From positions 1 to 13,443 of the forward strand of contig CANHBE010000041.1 of assembly GCA_947458575.1 (NCBI GenBank): DNA of 13,443 nucleotides, read 5' to 3'. Below, in pieces: positions 1-8,012 of the stretch. Made by a program: the position numbers and the translations under genes. The DNA comes from Flavobacteriaceae bacterium. Its GTDB lineage: Bacteria; Bacteroidota; Bacteroidia; Flavobacteriales; Flavobacteriaceae. Numbering within the stretch: the first letter of the stretch is position 1; every line of letters begins with the position of its first letter. The notes under the pieces are model-generated. The model did not search any database. It was not told the DNA's origin and saw nothing but the letters and a program-made list of their open reading frames with translations.

Positions 1-186
1 ATCGATGCAAAAAAACTCATGGCTAATAATATTATTGCAAGTGCATCGAGTGGCAGCAGTATGGAAGTTTTTCCTTTGGTGACTATAAATGCTGATGCCT
101 CCAGTGGTGGATCGATAAACTATCACAACAATCCCAAAAACGTCAACAAAAAATCAACTTCGGGTGGAAGCGTCTCAAGGCAATAG
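1..186 (+). CDS. GIN-domain (DUF2807) protein, C-terminal fragment
   Basis: The open frame runs from the window edge to a TAG at 184-186 and gives 61 residues of a protein whose start lies outside. The visible part is the end of a beta-helix-like repeat: short alternating stretches rich in Ala, Ser, Gly and Asn (IIASASSGSS, then INADASSGGSINY), closing with a Ser/Gly-rich tail SGGSVSRQ. This is the usual end of the Bacteroidota head-GIN domain family (DUF2807), often labelled putative auto-transporter adhesin. Members are generally secreted or envelope proteins of unproven function. A second, more diverged GIN-type protein lies at 5786-6622. The family call rests on the recognisable C-terminal pattern only; a signal peptide cannot be checked here. 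Confidence 0.75.
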   Translation: MDAKKLMANNIIASASSGSSMEVFPLVTINADASSGGSINYHNNPKNVNKKSTSGGSVSRQ

Positions 187-207
187 TCATTGCAAATCAA
201 AACCAAG

Positions 208-241
208 AAATCATTCAACACTTGTTGGATGATTTTTTTTT
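208..241 (+). terminator. Rho-independent terminator after the GIN-domain gene
   Basis: A 12-bp stem (208-219 with 224-235, one G-T wobble) with a 4-nt loop ACTT is followed by an uninterrupted run of nine T (233-241). It lies 22 bp after the stop codon of the upstream gene and should end that transcript before the transglutaminase-like gene. Confidence 0.85.
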
Positions 242-324
242 GATACCTCATAAAAATTTATAATTTAGCCGACGTCTTGGACTTTGGGCAAAAACTCCAC
301 CGTACCAATTGCTAAGTATTAAGT

Positions 325-1155
325 ATGGAAAAAATCATCAAATTTTTCAATAGGCTTCCTGTCGCTTACTTAATCCGCTATGCATTAATGTCAGAAAATG
401 TAAAAATGAACCAATCTGACGAGTTGGGATGTTTCAACAAGTACAACTCGGTTTCGTCTGTCCCACAACTTTATTTTGAGGTTAATAACAAAATAAATCT
501 CAATCCTGACGATGACGAGTACGAAAAAGCAATCCAAATCGGGAAATACCTTCGAGCCAACATCAAAGGAGGGCGAGGATTGGGACTATCTTCAAAGAAA
601 GCTTTAGAAAAAATGATTACCAACGAGGGCGGCGTTTGCTCCGATTTCTCGCAGATATTCAATAGCTTTTGTCTCATCAACAATATTAAAGTACGTGAAT
701 GGGGTTGTATCGATCGGTTGTATAAAGCCCAGTATGGACACACATTTAATGAAATATACAGCTCAAAAAGAAAAAAGTGGATTGCCATTGACATTCACAA
801 AGCAATAGTATTTACTGATAAAGAAGACATTTTACTCTCTGCGTTTGAACTATTCTCTACTTTACGGTCCGGAAATCCAGTCGAGTTCTTGCATTACTCA
901 GATTATATTTCACGAGACCAAGCGCGTACACCCAAAGTATACGCTCCTACCACTATTCCGTTCATTATCTCCAATGAAAAAAGTGCTGAATCAGAGCGAT
1001 ACTTCGAAAAATACGAAGAAACCTTGACTCCGATAGTCATCAATATTATGGTGCTATTAGGTCGAAAAGGTCAGAAGTTTCTATTCGTAATGGACAACTA
1101 CAAGAACAAATTACTACCTAAGTTTTTGCAAAAGAATCCGGCTTTTAAGAAATAA
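325..1155 (+). CDS. Transglutaminase-like domain protein
   Basis: The 276-residue protein has the three sequence blocks of a transglutaminase-fold cysteine enzyme. These are GGVCSDFSQIF with Cys105 as the probable nucleophile, YGHTFNEIY with His139, and KWIAIDIHKA with Asp156, in the right order and spacing for a Cys-His-Asp triad. Proteins of this superfamily act as proteases, amidases or transglutaminases, and the substrate here cannot be told. There is no signal peptide, and the N-terminus (MEKIIKFFNR) is basic and amphipathic, so a cytoplasmic location is likeliest. The C-terminal third (about 200-276) is not recognised. The ATG at 325 is the first good start after the preceding terminator. 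The ABC ATPase gene begins 94 bp downstream on the same strand, but no functional link is evident. Confidence 0.8.
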   Translation: MEKIIKFFNRLPVAYLIRYALMSENVKMNQSDELGCFNKYNSVSSVPQLYFEVNNKINLNPDDDEYEKAIQIGKYLRANIKGGRGLGLSSKKALEKMITNEGGVCSDFSQIFNSFCLINNIKVREWGCIDRLYKAQYGHTFNEIYSSKRKKWIAIDIHKAIVFTDKEDILLSAFELFSTLRSGNPVEFLHYSDYISRDQARTPKVYAPTTIPFIISNEKSAESERYFEKYEETLTPIVINIMVLLGRKGQKFLFVMDNYKNKLLPKFLQKNPAFKK

Positions 1156-1157
1156 TC

Positions 1158-1186
1158 TTGATTTCCTCTTGTTTTTGCTAACTTTC
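1158..1186 (+). promoter_or_regulatory. Weak candidate promoter for the ABC operon
   Basis: A TTG at 1158-1160 is followed after 18 nt by TAACTTTC (1179-1186), one base off the Bacteroidota -7 consensus TAnnTTTG. It would give a leader of roughly 60 nt before the ATP-binding protein gene. Because the last base of the -7 box is wrong, this is only a suggestion. Confidence 0.3.
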
Positions 1187-1249
1187 CGCCGTAACAAATT
1201 ATACTATTTTTTTACTAATCCATCAGATTTTTAAAAACTACTTCGATAT

Positions 1250-2122
1250 ATGGAACTTCACATTAATAATTTAGAAAAAAAATACAGTAACGGCGTTCAC
1301 GCATTAAATAATGTAAGCCTTACCATAAACAAGGGTATGTTTGGACTTCTCGGTCCTAATGGCGCCGGAAAATCTTCTCTAATGAGAACACTTGCTACGC
1401 TTCAGGATGTAGATAGCGGAACTGTTACTCTTAGTGACATTGACGTTTTAAACGATAAAGAAGCCGTGCGAAAAGTGCTAGGCTATTTACCTCAAGAATT
1501 TGGCGTTTACCCGCGAAGTTCCGCAATCGAATTACTGGATTATTTGGCCTTGCTGAAAGGTTTTGAAAATGCGACTGAGAGAAAACAAATTGTTGAACAT
1601 TTGTTGGTTAAGGTCAACTTATGGGAACACCGAAAAAAAGCCGTTGCCAGTTACAGCGGCGGTATGAAACAACGATTCGGTATAGCACAATCATTAATCG
1701 GAAACCCACTTTTAGTAATAGTTGACGAACCAACTGCGGGATTAGACCCGGGAGAACGCAATCGCTTTTACAACATCTTGAGTGAGATTGGTGAAAATAC
1801 AATTGTTATCCTATCTACCCACATCGTGCAAGACGTGCGTGAACTGTGCACACAGATGGCAGTAATGGACAACGGCAAAGTGCTTTTTAGCGGCAACACA
1901 GACGAGGCTTTGTACCAGATCAAGGGTAAAGTATGGGAGAAGAAAGTCTCGAAAGATCAATTGCCGGATTATCAAGAAAATTACAAAGTAATCTCCAATA
2001 AATTGGTTGGAGGACAGCCGCTTATTCATGTCTTTTCGGAGTCGGCACTCGACAATGGCTTTGTGCGGGCGGAAGAAAATCTCGAGGATGTTTTCTTTGC
2101 CAAACTCAACCAACTTGTATAA
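1250..2122 (+). CDS. ABC transporter ATP-binding protein
   Basis: The 290-residue nucleotide-binding subunit has every expected motif: Walker A GPNGAGKS (35-42), Q-loop Gln82, signature SGGMKQR (136-142), Walker B LLVIVDEPTAGLD (154-166) and the switch His191. The sequence around the Walker motifs is of the ABC-2 exporter type (CcmA/NatA-like), as is the extra ~75-residue C-terminal tail after the ATPase fold. It should hydrolyse ATP at the cytoplasmic face to drive the permease encoded 19 bp downstream, with which it almost certainly forms an operon. The start follows from the conserved N-terminal strand MELHINNLEKKY. The transported substrate cannot be predicted. Confidence 0.95.
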   Translation: MELHINNLEKKYSNGVHALNNVSLTINKGMFGLLGPNGAGKSSLMRTLATLQDVDSGTVTLSDIDVLNDKEAVRKVLGYLPQEFGVYPRSSAIELLDYLALLKGFENATERKQIVEHLLVKVNLWEHRKKAVASYSGGMKQRFGIAQSLIGNPLLVIVDEPTAGLDPGERNRFYNILSEIGENTIVILSTHIVQDVRELCTQMAVMDNGKVLFSGNTDEALYQIKGKVWEKKVSKDQLPDYQENYKVISNKLVGGQPLIHVFSESALDNGFVRAEENLEDVFFAKLNQLV

Positions 2123-2141
2123 CCTTAAAAGCCGATAGATT

Positions 2142-5100
2142 ATGTGGAAATTTATCTCTTATGAAATCCGCTATTGGTTGAAAACTCCAATGATTTGGAT
2201 TTTTCTTTTGATCAATACTCTTTTAGTCTTTGGTGCAGTAGCCTCAGAGAATGTGCAAATCGGTGGAAGCATCGGCAATATTCATAAGAATGCACCTTAT
2301 GTAGTTGAAACTTTCTACGCGACTATGTCGATTATCAGTCTTTTGATGACCACCGCGTTCATGAATGCTACCGCTAATCGAGACTTTCAGTATGGTATGT
2401 ATCAATTTGTATTTACTTCACCCATCCAAAAAAGACACTACTTCTTCGGGAAATTTATAGGAGCCGCATTGGTTTCTTTTCTCCCACTGCTGGGCGTTTC
2501 ATTGGGTGTCATACTTGGGTCATTTTTGGGACCACTATTCGATTGGGTTCCAGCAGAACGATTCGGAGAAACGATCTGGGCAGGTCACATTCAAGGTATC
2601 ATCATTTTTGCAATACCCAACGTCATTATTTCGGGTGTCTTGCTTTTTGGCCTAGCTATTATCTTTAGAAGTGCTATTGTTTCTTTTATCGGATCAATGC
2701 TTATTTTGGTTCTCTATGTCATTTCATCCGGATTTACAGATGACATTCAAAAAGAATGGATTGCCAACTTATTAGATCCTTTCGGAGACCGTCCGTTCGA
2801 AATAATGACGAAATATCTCACCGTAGTTGAAAAAAATTCGAATGCTATTACACTTCACGGTGATTTATTGGTAAACCGAATCATTTGGCTTTCCATCAGT
2901 GTAGCAATTTTGATGGCTATCTATTCCCGATTCTCATTTTCTATGAGAAATATAAAGATCGGAAAACAGAAGAAAGAAAAAATTGTGGCGATTCCATTGT
3001 TGAGCAATCATGTGATTCACACACCAAAAAAGGCAGGTGCTTTTTCGTGTACGACTTTCTTACGTATCACCATTTTTGAAATCAAAAGTGTTGTAAAAAA
3101 CCCGAGCTTTATTATCATCACTGCCATTGGGATGATCAATTTAGTCATTGGCTTATCAAGCTTTACCGGTCGGTACGGTGTAGCTCAATATCCAGTTACT
3201 TATAGTGTAGTAGACACCATTGAAAATGCTTTCAATATATTTATGATCGGATTTATTACTTTCTACACTGGAGTCTTAGTCTGGAAAGAACGTGACAGCA
3301 AATTCAATGAAATCCAAGATGCGACTCCTATCCGAACAACAACGCTTTTCTTTACAAAACTAATCGCCATTATCGTAGCTATTGCTATTGTACTTTTATG
3401 TACCATACTTTTTGGAATCGCTTCACAAACAATAATGGGTTACTATAACTATGAACTCGATGTTTACTTAAAAGGATTGCTTTTATACCGTCTGAGTGGA
3501 CTTTCATTCTTGGTGGTGCTTTCCCTACTGTTTCATTATTTGATAAACAATAGATATGTCGCCTATTTTGCATTCTCAGCCTTTATAATTATTAATAGTT
3601 TTATCTGGAATGTCCTTGAAATCAATTCCAACATGATTTCATTTGCTGCAAGGCCAAGTGTTACTTACTCGGATATGAACGGCTTCGGGCCTTTTGTACC
3701 GGGATTACTTGGATTTACGACCTATTGGACTTTATTCTGCGCTTTCCTCTGCATTATTTGTCTGATATTCTATATCCGAGGTAAAGACCTTTCTGCTGCA
3801 AACCGCTTAAGAATGGCTAAGCAGAACGTATCTTCAAATAGGGTTTCATTACTCCTAAGTTTCATTGCATTTCTTATCTGCGGCGGATTTGTTTATTACA
3901 ACACTGAAGTCCTAAATACCTATGACAGACCAAACGAACTTGAAAAAAAGCAGGTGGCATACGAAAAGCAATATAAGAAATACGAAAATCGACCACAACC
4001 AAGATTCTACAAGTTCAATTACACAATCGATATCATGCCTTACGAAAGAAGCGTTGTCGCCAAGGTAGAAAGTTGGGCCAAAAATAAAACCACTGCGCCA
4101 ATCACAGAGCTTTACATTACGATGCCGGAAATTTCAGATAGTATCGACATTCAAATTCCCGGCAGCACCTTGAAAGTGAATGATAAAGAGCTTTATTTTA
4201 GAATTTATAAATTGACAAAACCGCTGGCGCCTAACGATTCTATTCTGATCCAAACCAAGCTTTGGAAGTATAGCAAAGGATTTGAAAACGAAGTCAGTTT
4301 TACTTCTCTAACACACAATGGTACATTCTTCAACAGCTCCGATTTACTGCCGCAATTTGGTTATCAACGTAATATAGAAATTACGGACAAAAACAAACGT
4401 GTAAAACTCAAATTACCGCCGCGTGAGCGAAGTGCAAAACTCGATCCTAACAATTTGGCAGCCCGCTCTAATACGTATATCAGCAACGACTCTGATTGGG
4501 TTGAAGTAAATACAACGATTAGTACATCGGCCGATCAAACTGCCATAGCACCCGGTACTTTACTAAAAGCTTGGACCGCCAACAACCGAAACTACTTCCA
4601 ATATAGATTAGATCAAAAGTCGCTTAATTTTTATTCTTTTATTTCTGCTAGATACACTGTAGAGAGACAAAAATGGAATGGAATTGACCTCGAAGTTTAT
4701 TACGACAAACAGCATGCTTATAATGTTCCGAATATGATTAATAGTATGAAAAAATCGTTGGATTATTATACTAAGAACTTCGGACCATACTTTCATAAGC
4801 AATGCCGCGTGATCGAGTTTCCACGTTACAGTAGCTTTGCTCAAGCCTTTCCCGGAACAATGCCTTTTAGTGAGGGCATAGGTTTTATAGTGGATCTAAG
4901 AGATGTGACCAAGGACGACATTGATCAAGTATTTTATGTGGTTGCACATGAAATGGCACATCAGTATTGGGCACATCAGGTCTGTGGCGCAGATATGCAA
5001 GGTAGCGAAATGATGAGTGAAGGCTTTTCCCAATATGCTGCACTTATGGTCATGGAAAAGGAATACGGAAAAGACAAGATGAAAAAATTCCTAAAGTATG

Positions 5101-5732
5101 AAATGGATGAATATCTATCGGGTAGAAGTCTTGAACTAGAGGGAGAAAATCCACTGATGAAAACTGAAAATCAACAGTACATACACTACAACAAAGCCAG
5201 TGTGGTTATGTATTATTTGAAGGAGATGATCGGAGAAAAAAAGGTTAACGAAGCGCTACGAGCCATCGTTGAAAAATTTAGTTATCAAGAGCCTCCTTAT
5301 GCCACAACAGTCGACGCCGTTGAAGCGTTTCGAAAGGTTACACCGGATTCTCTGCAATACTTAATCGATGATTTATTCGAGAACATTACACTCTTTTCCA
5401 ATAGAGCTCTGAATGCAACCTATAAGAAAACTGGCAACGATTATGAAGTTACACTAACGACAACATCAGAAAAATTTAGATGTGATGCACTAGGAAAAGA
5501 AACCAAAATGCCGATTGCTGATTTTATAGACATCGGAGTCTTTGCTAAATCAGACAACGATCAAAACCTTGGAAAAGTTCTGGTTTACAAAAGAGTAAAA
5601 ATCACTAAGAAAGACAATGTTTTCACGTTCAAAACAAAAGAACTTCCTGATCAGGTTGGAATAGATCCATACAATTACCTCATTGATCGTATTCCGGACG
5701 ATAACCTGAAAAAGGTTGAAAAAGTTGATTGA
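2142..5732 (+). CDS. ABC-2 permease fused to M1-family aminopeptidase
   Basis: This is a 1196-residue fusion. The first ~590 residues are two hydrophobic blocks (about 15-265 and 310-590), each with about six predicted membrane spans, as in two ABC-2 permease domains joined together. From about residue 595 the protein is soluble and ends in an M1 metallopeptidase domain with the zinc motif HEMAH at 936-940 and a third ligand candidate Glu960. The H-to-E spacing is 19 residues rather than the classical 18, and the canonical GAMEN exopeptidase motif is replaced by a segment with PGTMPFSEGIGF. Both traits fit, as far as I recall, the Bacteroidota 'ABC permease/M1 aminopeptidase' family rather than a defect. 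With the preceding ATPase it forms one exporter-like complex whose peptidase domain would face the periplasm. The substrate may be a peptide, but that is inference. Confidence 0.9.
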   Translation: MWKFISYEIRYWLKTPMIWIFLLINTLLVFGAVASENVQIGGSIGNIHKNAPYVVETFYATMSIISLLMTTAFMNATANRDFQYGMYQFVFTSPIQKRHYFFGKFIGAALVSFLPLLGVSLGVILGSFLGPLFDWVPAERFGETIWAGHIQGIIIFAIPNVIISGVLLFGLAIIFRSAIVSFIGSMLILVLYVISSGFTDDIQKEWIANLLDPFGDRPFEIMTKYLTVVEKNSNAITLHGDLLVNRIIWLSISVAILMAIYSRFSFSMRNIKIGKQKKEKIVAIPLLSNHVIHTPKKAGAFSCTTFLRITIFEIKSVVKNPSFIIITAIGMINLVIGLSSFTGRYGVAQYPVTYSVVDTIENAFNIFMIGFITFYTGVLVWKERDSKFNEIQDATPIRTTTLFFTKLIAIIVAIAIVLLCTILFGIASQTIMGYYNYELDVYLKGLLLYRLSGLSFLVVLSLLFHYLINNRYVAYFAFSAFIIINSFIWNVLEINSNMISFAARPSVTYSDMNGFGPFVPGLLGFTTYWTLFCAFLCIICLIFYIRGKDLSAANRLRMAKQNVSSNRVSLLLSFIAFLICGGFVYYNTEVLNTYDRPNELEKKQVAYEKQYKKYENRPQPRFYKFNYTIDIMPYERSVVAKVESWAKNKTTAPITELYITMPEISDSIDIQIPGSTLKVNDKELYFRIYKLTKPLAPNDSILIQTKLWKYSKGFENEVSFTSLTHNGTFFNSSDLLPQFGYQRNIEITDKNKRVKLKLPPRERSAKLDPNNLAARSNTYISNDSDWVEVNTTISTSADQTAIAPGTLLKAWTANNRNYFQYRLDQKSLNFYSFISARYTVERQKWNGIDLEVYYDKQHAYNVPNMINSMKKSLDYYTKNFGPYFHKQCRVIEFPRYSSFAQAFPGTMPFSEGIGFIVDLRDVTKDDIDQVFYVVAHEMAHQYWAHQVCGADMQGSEMMSEGFSQYAALMVMEKEYGKDKMKKFLKYEMDEYLSGRSLELEGENPLMKTENQQYIHYNKASVVMYYLKEMIGEKKVNEALRAIVEKFSYQEPPYATTVDAVEAFRKVTPDSLQYLIDDLFENITLFSNRALNATYKKTGNDYEVTLTTTSEKFRCDALGKETKMPIADFIDIGVFAKSDNDQNLGKVLVYKRVKITKKDNVFTFKTKELPDQVGIDPYNYLIDRIPDDNLKKVEKVD

Positions 5733-5761
5733 TAAAAACTTCTTAGTCATTTTTGTTTTTC

Positions 5762-5769
5762 TATATTTG
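5762..5769 (+). promoter_or_regulatory. Candidate -7 promoter element for the second GIN gene
   Basis: TATATTTG matches the Bacteroidota -7 consensus TAnnTTTG exactly and lies 16 bp before the ATG at 5786. No TTG occurs at the proper 17-23 nt spacing upstream, so strength is uncertain. If used, it lets this gene be expressed apart from the ABC genes and excludes a TTG start at 5753. Confidence 0.45.
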
Positions 5770-5785
5770 GAAAAATTTTAATTTA

Positions 5786-6622
5786 ATGAACAGACTTTTA
5801 ATCATCTTAGCGATTGTTATGACAAGCCCACTGGTCTTTGCTCAGCAAAAGGAAAAAGTGAAAGGCTCTAAGATCGTGAAAGTTGTTCAGAAAGAAATTA
5901 CTGAATTCCAAACCCTTGAAACGAAAGACAATCTTGAAATCTTTTTGATTAAGGGTGATCGCTCGTTGCTTGAAATTGAAGCCGATGATAATGTGATTGA
6001 GTACATTGAATACAGTGTAAAAGGTAACACCTTGTATTTGTCTACTTCCCGCCAAATAAGCGGCACTAAAAAGTTAAGTGTGCGAATTACTTATACGGAT
6101 AATTTCAATCTTTTGATTGCCAAAGATGACAGTAATATTACTGCGCTTGCAGAAATCAATCTTCCGGATATTACTTTTAAGATTAACGACAATGCTCGAC
6201 TATATGCCTATGCAAATGTGAAAAACTTCACCTTGATGCTCGATGACAAGTCGAAAGCGGAACTCAACCTAAAATCGGAAAGTGCCACGATTGAATTGAG
6301 CAAATTTGGTCAGTTGAAAGCTCTAATTGCTTCTACAGCAATGAAGTTTGATATGTACCAAAAAACAAAGGCAGTTGTCGAGGGAGATGTCATCAATTTC
6401 AAGTTGCGTTTAGACAATGATGCAGATTTTACCGGAGCGAAACTTACCGCAAGAAACGCAGAATTATTGACAGAGGGCTTTGCCGAATGTAGTATTAATG
6501 TAGCAACAAAATTGATTTTAGATGCCAAAGGCAAGTCCGAAACCAGACTATTTGGCACTCAAAAATTAGAAATTAAAAATTTTCTCGATAGCGCAGTTTT
6601 ATCAAAAAAACCAACGAAGTAA
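5786..6622 (+). CDS. Secreted GIN-domain (DUF2807-like) protein
   Basis: The 278-residue protein begins with a clear signal peptide (MNRLLIILAIVMTSPLVFAQ, cleavage probably after Ala19 or Gln20). The mature part opens with the GIN-family pattern FQTLETKDNLEIFLIKGDRSLLEIEADDNVI-like strands. Regularly spaced beta segments follow (for example TLYLSTSR, ITALAEINLPDITFKINDNARL, AKLTARNAELLTEG), as expected of a beta-helix. It lacks the Gly/Ser-rich ending of the fragment at 1-186, so it is a diverged member. The frame is open upstream to a TTG at 5753, but the ATG at 5786 is preferred because it starts the signal peptide exactly. It lies 53 bp after the permease/M1 gene and may be co-transcribed with it or use its own promoter. 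Role unknown; envelope or periplasmic location inferred. Confidence 0.8.
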   Translation: MNRLLIILAIVMTSPLVFAQQKEKVKGSKIVKVVQKEITEFQTLETKDNLEIFLIKGDRSLLEIEADDNVIEYIEYSVKGNTLYLSTSRQISGTKKLSVRITYTDNFNLLIAKDDSNITALAEINLPDITFKINDNARLYAYANVKNFTLMLDDKSKAELNLKSESATIELSKFGQLKALIASTAMKFDMYQKTKAVVEGDVINFKLRLDNDADFTGAKLTARNAELLTEGFAECSINVATKLILDAKGKSETRLFGTQKLEIKNFLDSAVLSKKPTK

Positions 6623-6656
6623 ATTTCGATAACGCGCTAAAGATCACGTTCAATAA

Positions 6657-6690
6657 AAAGCCCCGATACATATCGGGGCTTTCTTATTTC
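6657..6690. terminator. Bidirectional terminator between GIN gene and trxB
   Basis: A 12-bp perfect stem (6657-6668 with 6671-6682) has core GCCCCGAT/ATCGGGGC. It has an A-run on the left arm and a T-run on the right, so it can work on both strands between two convergent genes. Confidence 0.9.
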
Positions 6691-6711
6691 AATATTTCTA
6701 ATTGATTTCCA

Positions 6712-7659
6712 TTATCCTTTAGCTGCTAAATAGCGCTCCGCATCCAAAGCAGCCATGCAACCCGTTCCCGCAGCTGTAATTGCCTGACGGTATACGTGAT
6801 CCGCGGCATCACCGCCGACAAATACACCAGGCACATTGGTCTTTGATGAACCCGGTACATTAATAATATAACCTGTTTCATCTAAATCAAGATAGTCCTT
6901 AAAGATTGCTGTATTTGGTGTATGACCGATAGCTACAAAAAACCCGGTAGCCGGAATTTCTATCTCTGCGCCTGTTGATTTATTTTTAGCCTTTACTGCG
7001 GTAACTACTTGTCCGTCGCCAATTACTTCAACGGTATCGTGATGCATCAAAATTTCGATATTCTCCGTCTTGCGCACGCGCTCTTCCATAATCTTTGATG
7101 CTCTAAACTTGTCGCTTCGCACTAACATCGTTACTTTTTTGCAAAGTTTAGATAGGTAATGCGCCTCTTCACATGCAGAATCTCCGGCGCCGACGATAAC
7201 CACTTCCTGATTTCTATAAAAGAAGCCATCACAAACTGCACATGCTGAAACACCGCCTCCTAACTCTAAATACTTTTGCTCTGAAGGCAGTCCGAGGTAT
7301 TTTGCAGAGGCACCTGTTGAAATGATTACTGTTTCGCAATGCAACTCCTTCGTATCGTTGATCCAAACTTTGTGAAATGGTCCCGAAAAATCTACTCTTG
7401 TTGCCCAACCATCGCGCACATCTGTACCAAAACGCTGCGCTTGTTGTTGCAATTGTATCATCATTTCCGGTCCTGTAACACCATCAACATAGCCAGGAAA
7501 ATTCTCTACTTCGTTGGTCGTTGTCAGCTGGCCACCTGGTTGTGTCCCTTGGTATAAAACAGGATTCATATTAGCTCTTGCAGCATATATTGCGGCTGTA
7601 TAACCCGCTGGCCCTGAACCTATAATTAGGCATTTAATTTTTTCTATTGTTTCAGACAT
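6712..7659 (-). CDS. trxB: Thioredoxin reductase
   Basis: This 315-residue flavoenzyme uses NADPH to reduce thioredoxin in the cytoplasm. It has the FAD-binding GSGPAG loop (14-19), the redox-active CAVC pair (Cys140 and Cys143, in SACAVCDG), the NADPH-binding GAGDSA loop (157-162), and the C-terminal FAD-contact block GVFVGGDAADHVYRQ followed by AAGTGCMAALDAERYL. Length and domain order (FAD, NADPH domain inserted, FAD) are those of the low-molecular-weight bacterial enzyme. The start MSETIEKIKC fits the family. The gene stands alone, convergent with the GIN gene across a shared terminator and divergent from tRNA-Pro. Confidence 0.97.
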   Translation of the reverse strand: MSETIEKIKCLIIGSGPAGYTAAIYAARANMNPVLYQGTQPGGQLTTTNEVENFPGYVDGVTGPEMMIQLQQQAQRFGTDVRDGWATRVDFSGPFHKVWINDTKELHCETVIISTGASAKYLGLPSEQKYLELGGGVSACAVCDGFFYRNQEVVIVGAGDSACEEAHYLSKLCKKVTMLVRSDKFRASKIMEERVRKTENIEILMHHDTVEVIGDGQVVTAVKAKNKSTGAEIEIPATGFFVAIGHTPNTAIFKDYLDLDETGYIINVPGSSKTNVPGVFVGGDAADHVYRQAITAAGTGCMAALDAERYLAAKG

Positions 7660-7690
7660 ATACTATATATTGAGAATAAATTTTGTGTCG

Positions 7691-7698
7691 CAAATGTA
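7691..7698 (-). promoter_or_regulatory. Candidate -7 promoter element for trxB
   Basis: Read on the - strand, TACATTTG matches TAnnTTTG and lies 31 bp upstream of the trxB ATG. A -33 TTG at the right distance is not apparent. Confidence 0.45.
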
Positions 7699-7776
7699 AA
7701 CTTATTCTAAAAGATTCCGCCTTAAAAAATCCTAAAAAACAAGTCGAAAATAAATAAGTTTATTTCCATAAATCGC

Positions 7777-7806
7777 TTTGCAAAGTAAAATTAAACCTTA
7801 TCTTTG
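7777..7806 (+). promoter_or_regulatory. Bacteroidota-type promoter of tRNA-Pro
   Basis: TTTG (7777-7780) and TATCTTTG (7799-7806) are separated by 18 nt. This is an exact match to the TTTG / TAnnTTTG promoter architecture of this phylum, ending 9 bp before the first base of the tRNA. It is the best promoter in the window. Confidence 0.85.
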
Positions 7807-7815
7807 CGCCTGCTT

Positions 7816-7890
7816 CGGGGTGTAGCGTAGCCCGGTTATCGCGCCTGCTTTGGGAGCAGGAGGCCGCAGGTTCGAATCCTGCCACCCCGA
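7816..7890 (+). tRNA. tRNA-Pro (anticodon UGG)
   Basis: The 75-nt sequence folds as a cloverleaf. The acceptor stem CGGGGTG (7816-7822) pairs with CACCCCG (7883-7889), with discriminator A7890. The anticodon stem CCTGC/GCAGG holds the loop TTTGGGA with anticodon TGG, and the T arm contains GGTTCGAATCC. No CCA is encoded; it must be added after transcription. A strong promoter precedes it and a hairpin terminator follows 5 nt later, so it is a single-gene transcription unit. Confidence 0.97.
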
Positions 7891-7895
7891 CAACA

Positions 7896-7930
7896 AATCC
7901 TTTTTGCGACAGCAAAAAGGATTTTTTTTA
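7896..7930 (+). terminator. Terminator of tRNA-Pro
   Basis: A 12-bp perfect stem AATCCTTTTTGC (7896-7907) pairs with GCAAAAAGGATT (7912-7923) over loop GACA, followed by T-rich sequence to 7929. It starts 5 nt after the mature tRNA end. Confidence 0.85.
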
Positions 7931-7972
7931 TCAAAAAAGAATTCAAGCTCACTTGAAAATTCTTTTTTGATA
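7929..7972. repeat. Long AT-rich hairpin
   Basis: TATCAAAAAAGAATT (7929-7943) and its perfect inverse at 7958-7972 form a 15-bp stem. It continues inward, after an AA bulge, with CAAG/CTTG closing a 4-nt loop CTCA. T-rich and A-rich flanks on the two sides would let it act as a second, back-up terminator. Confidence 0.7.
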
Positions 7973-8012
7973 AAAAAATCTTCCATTTTGAAAAAATGGA
8001 AAGGATTTGTTG

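Noticed and set aside
5753..5785. TTG start for the GIN-domain protein
   Set aside because: It would add 11 residues before a perfect signal peptide and lies upstream of the -7 element.
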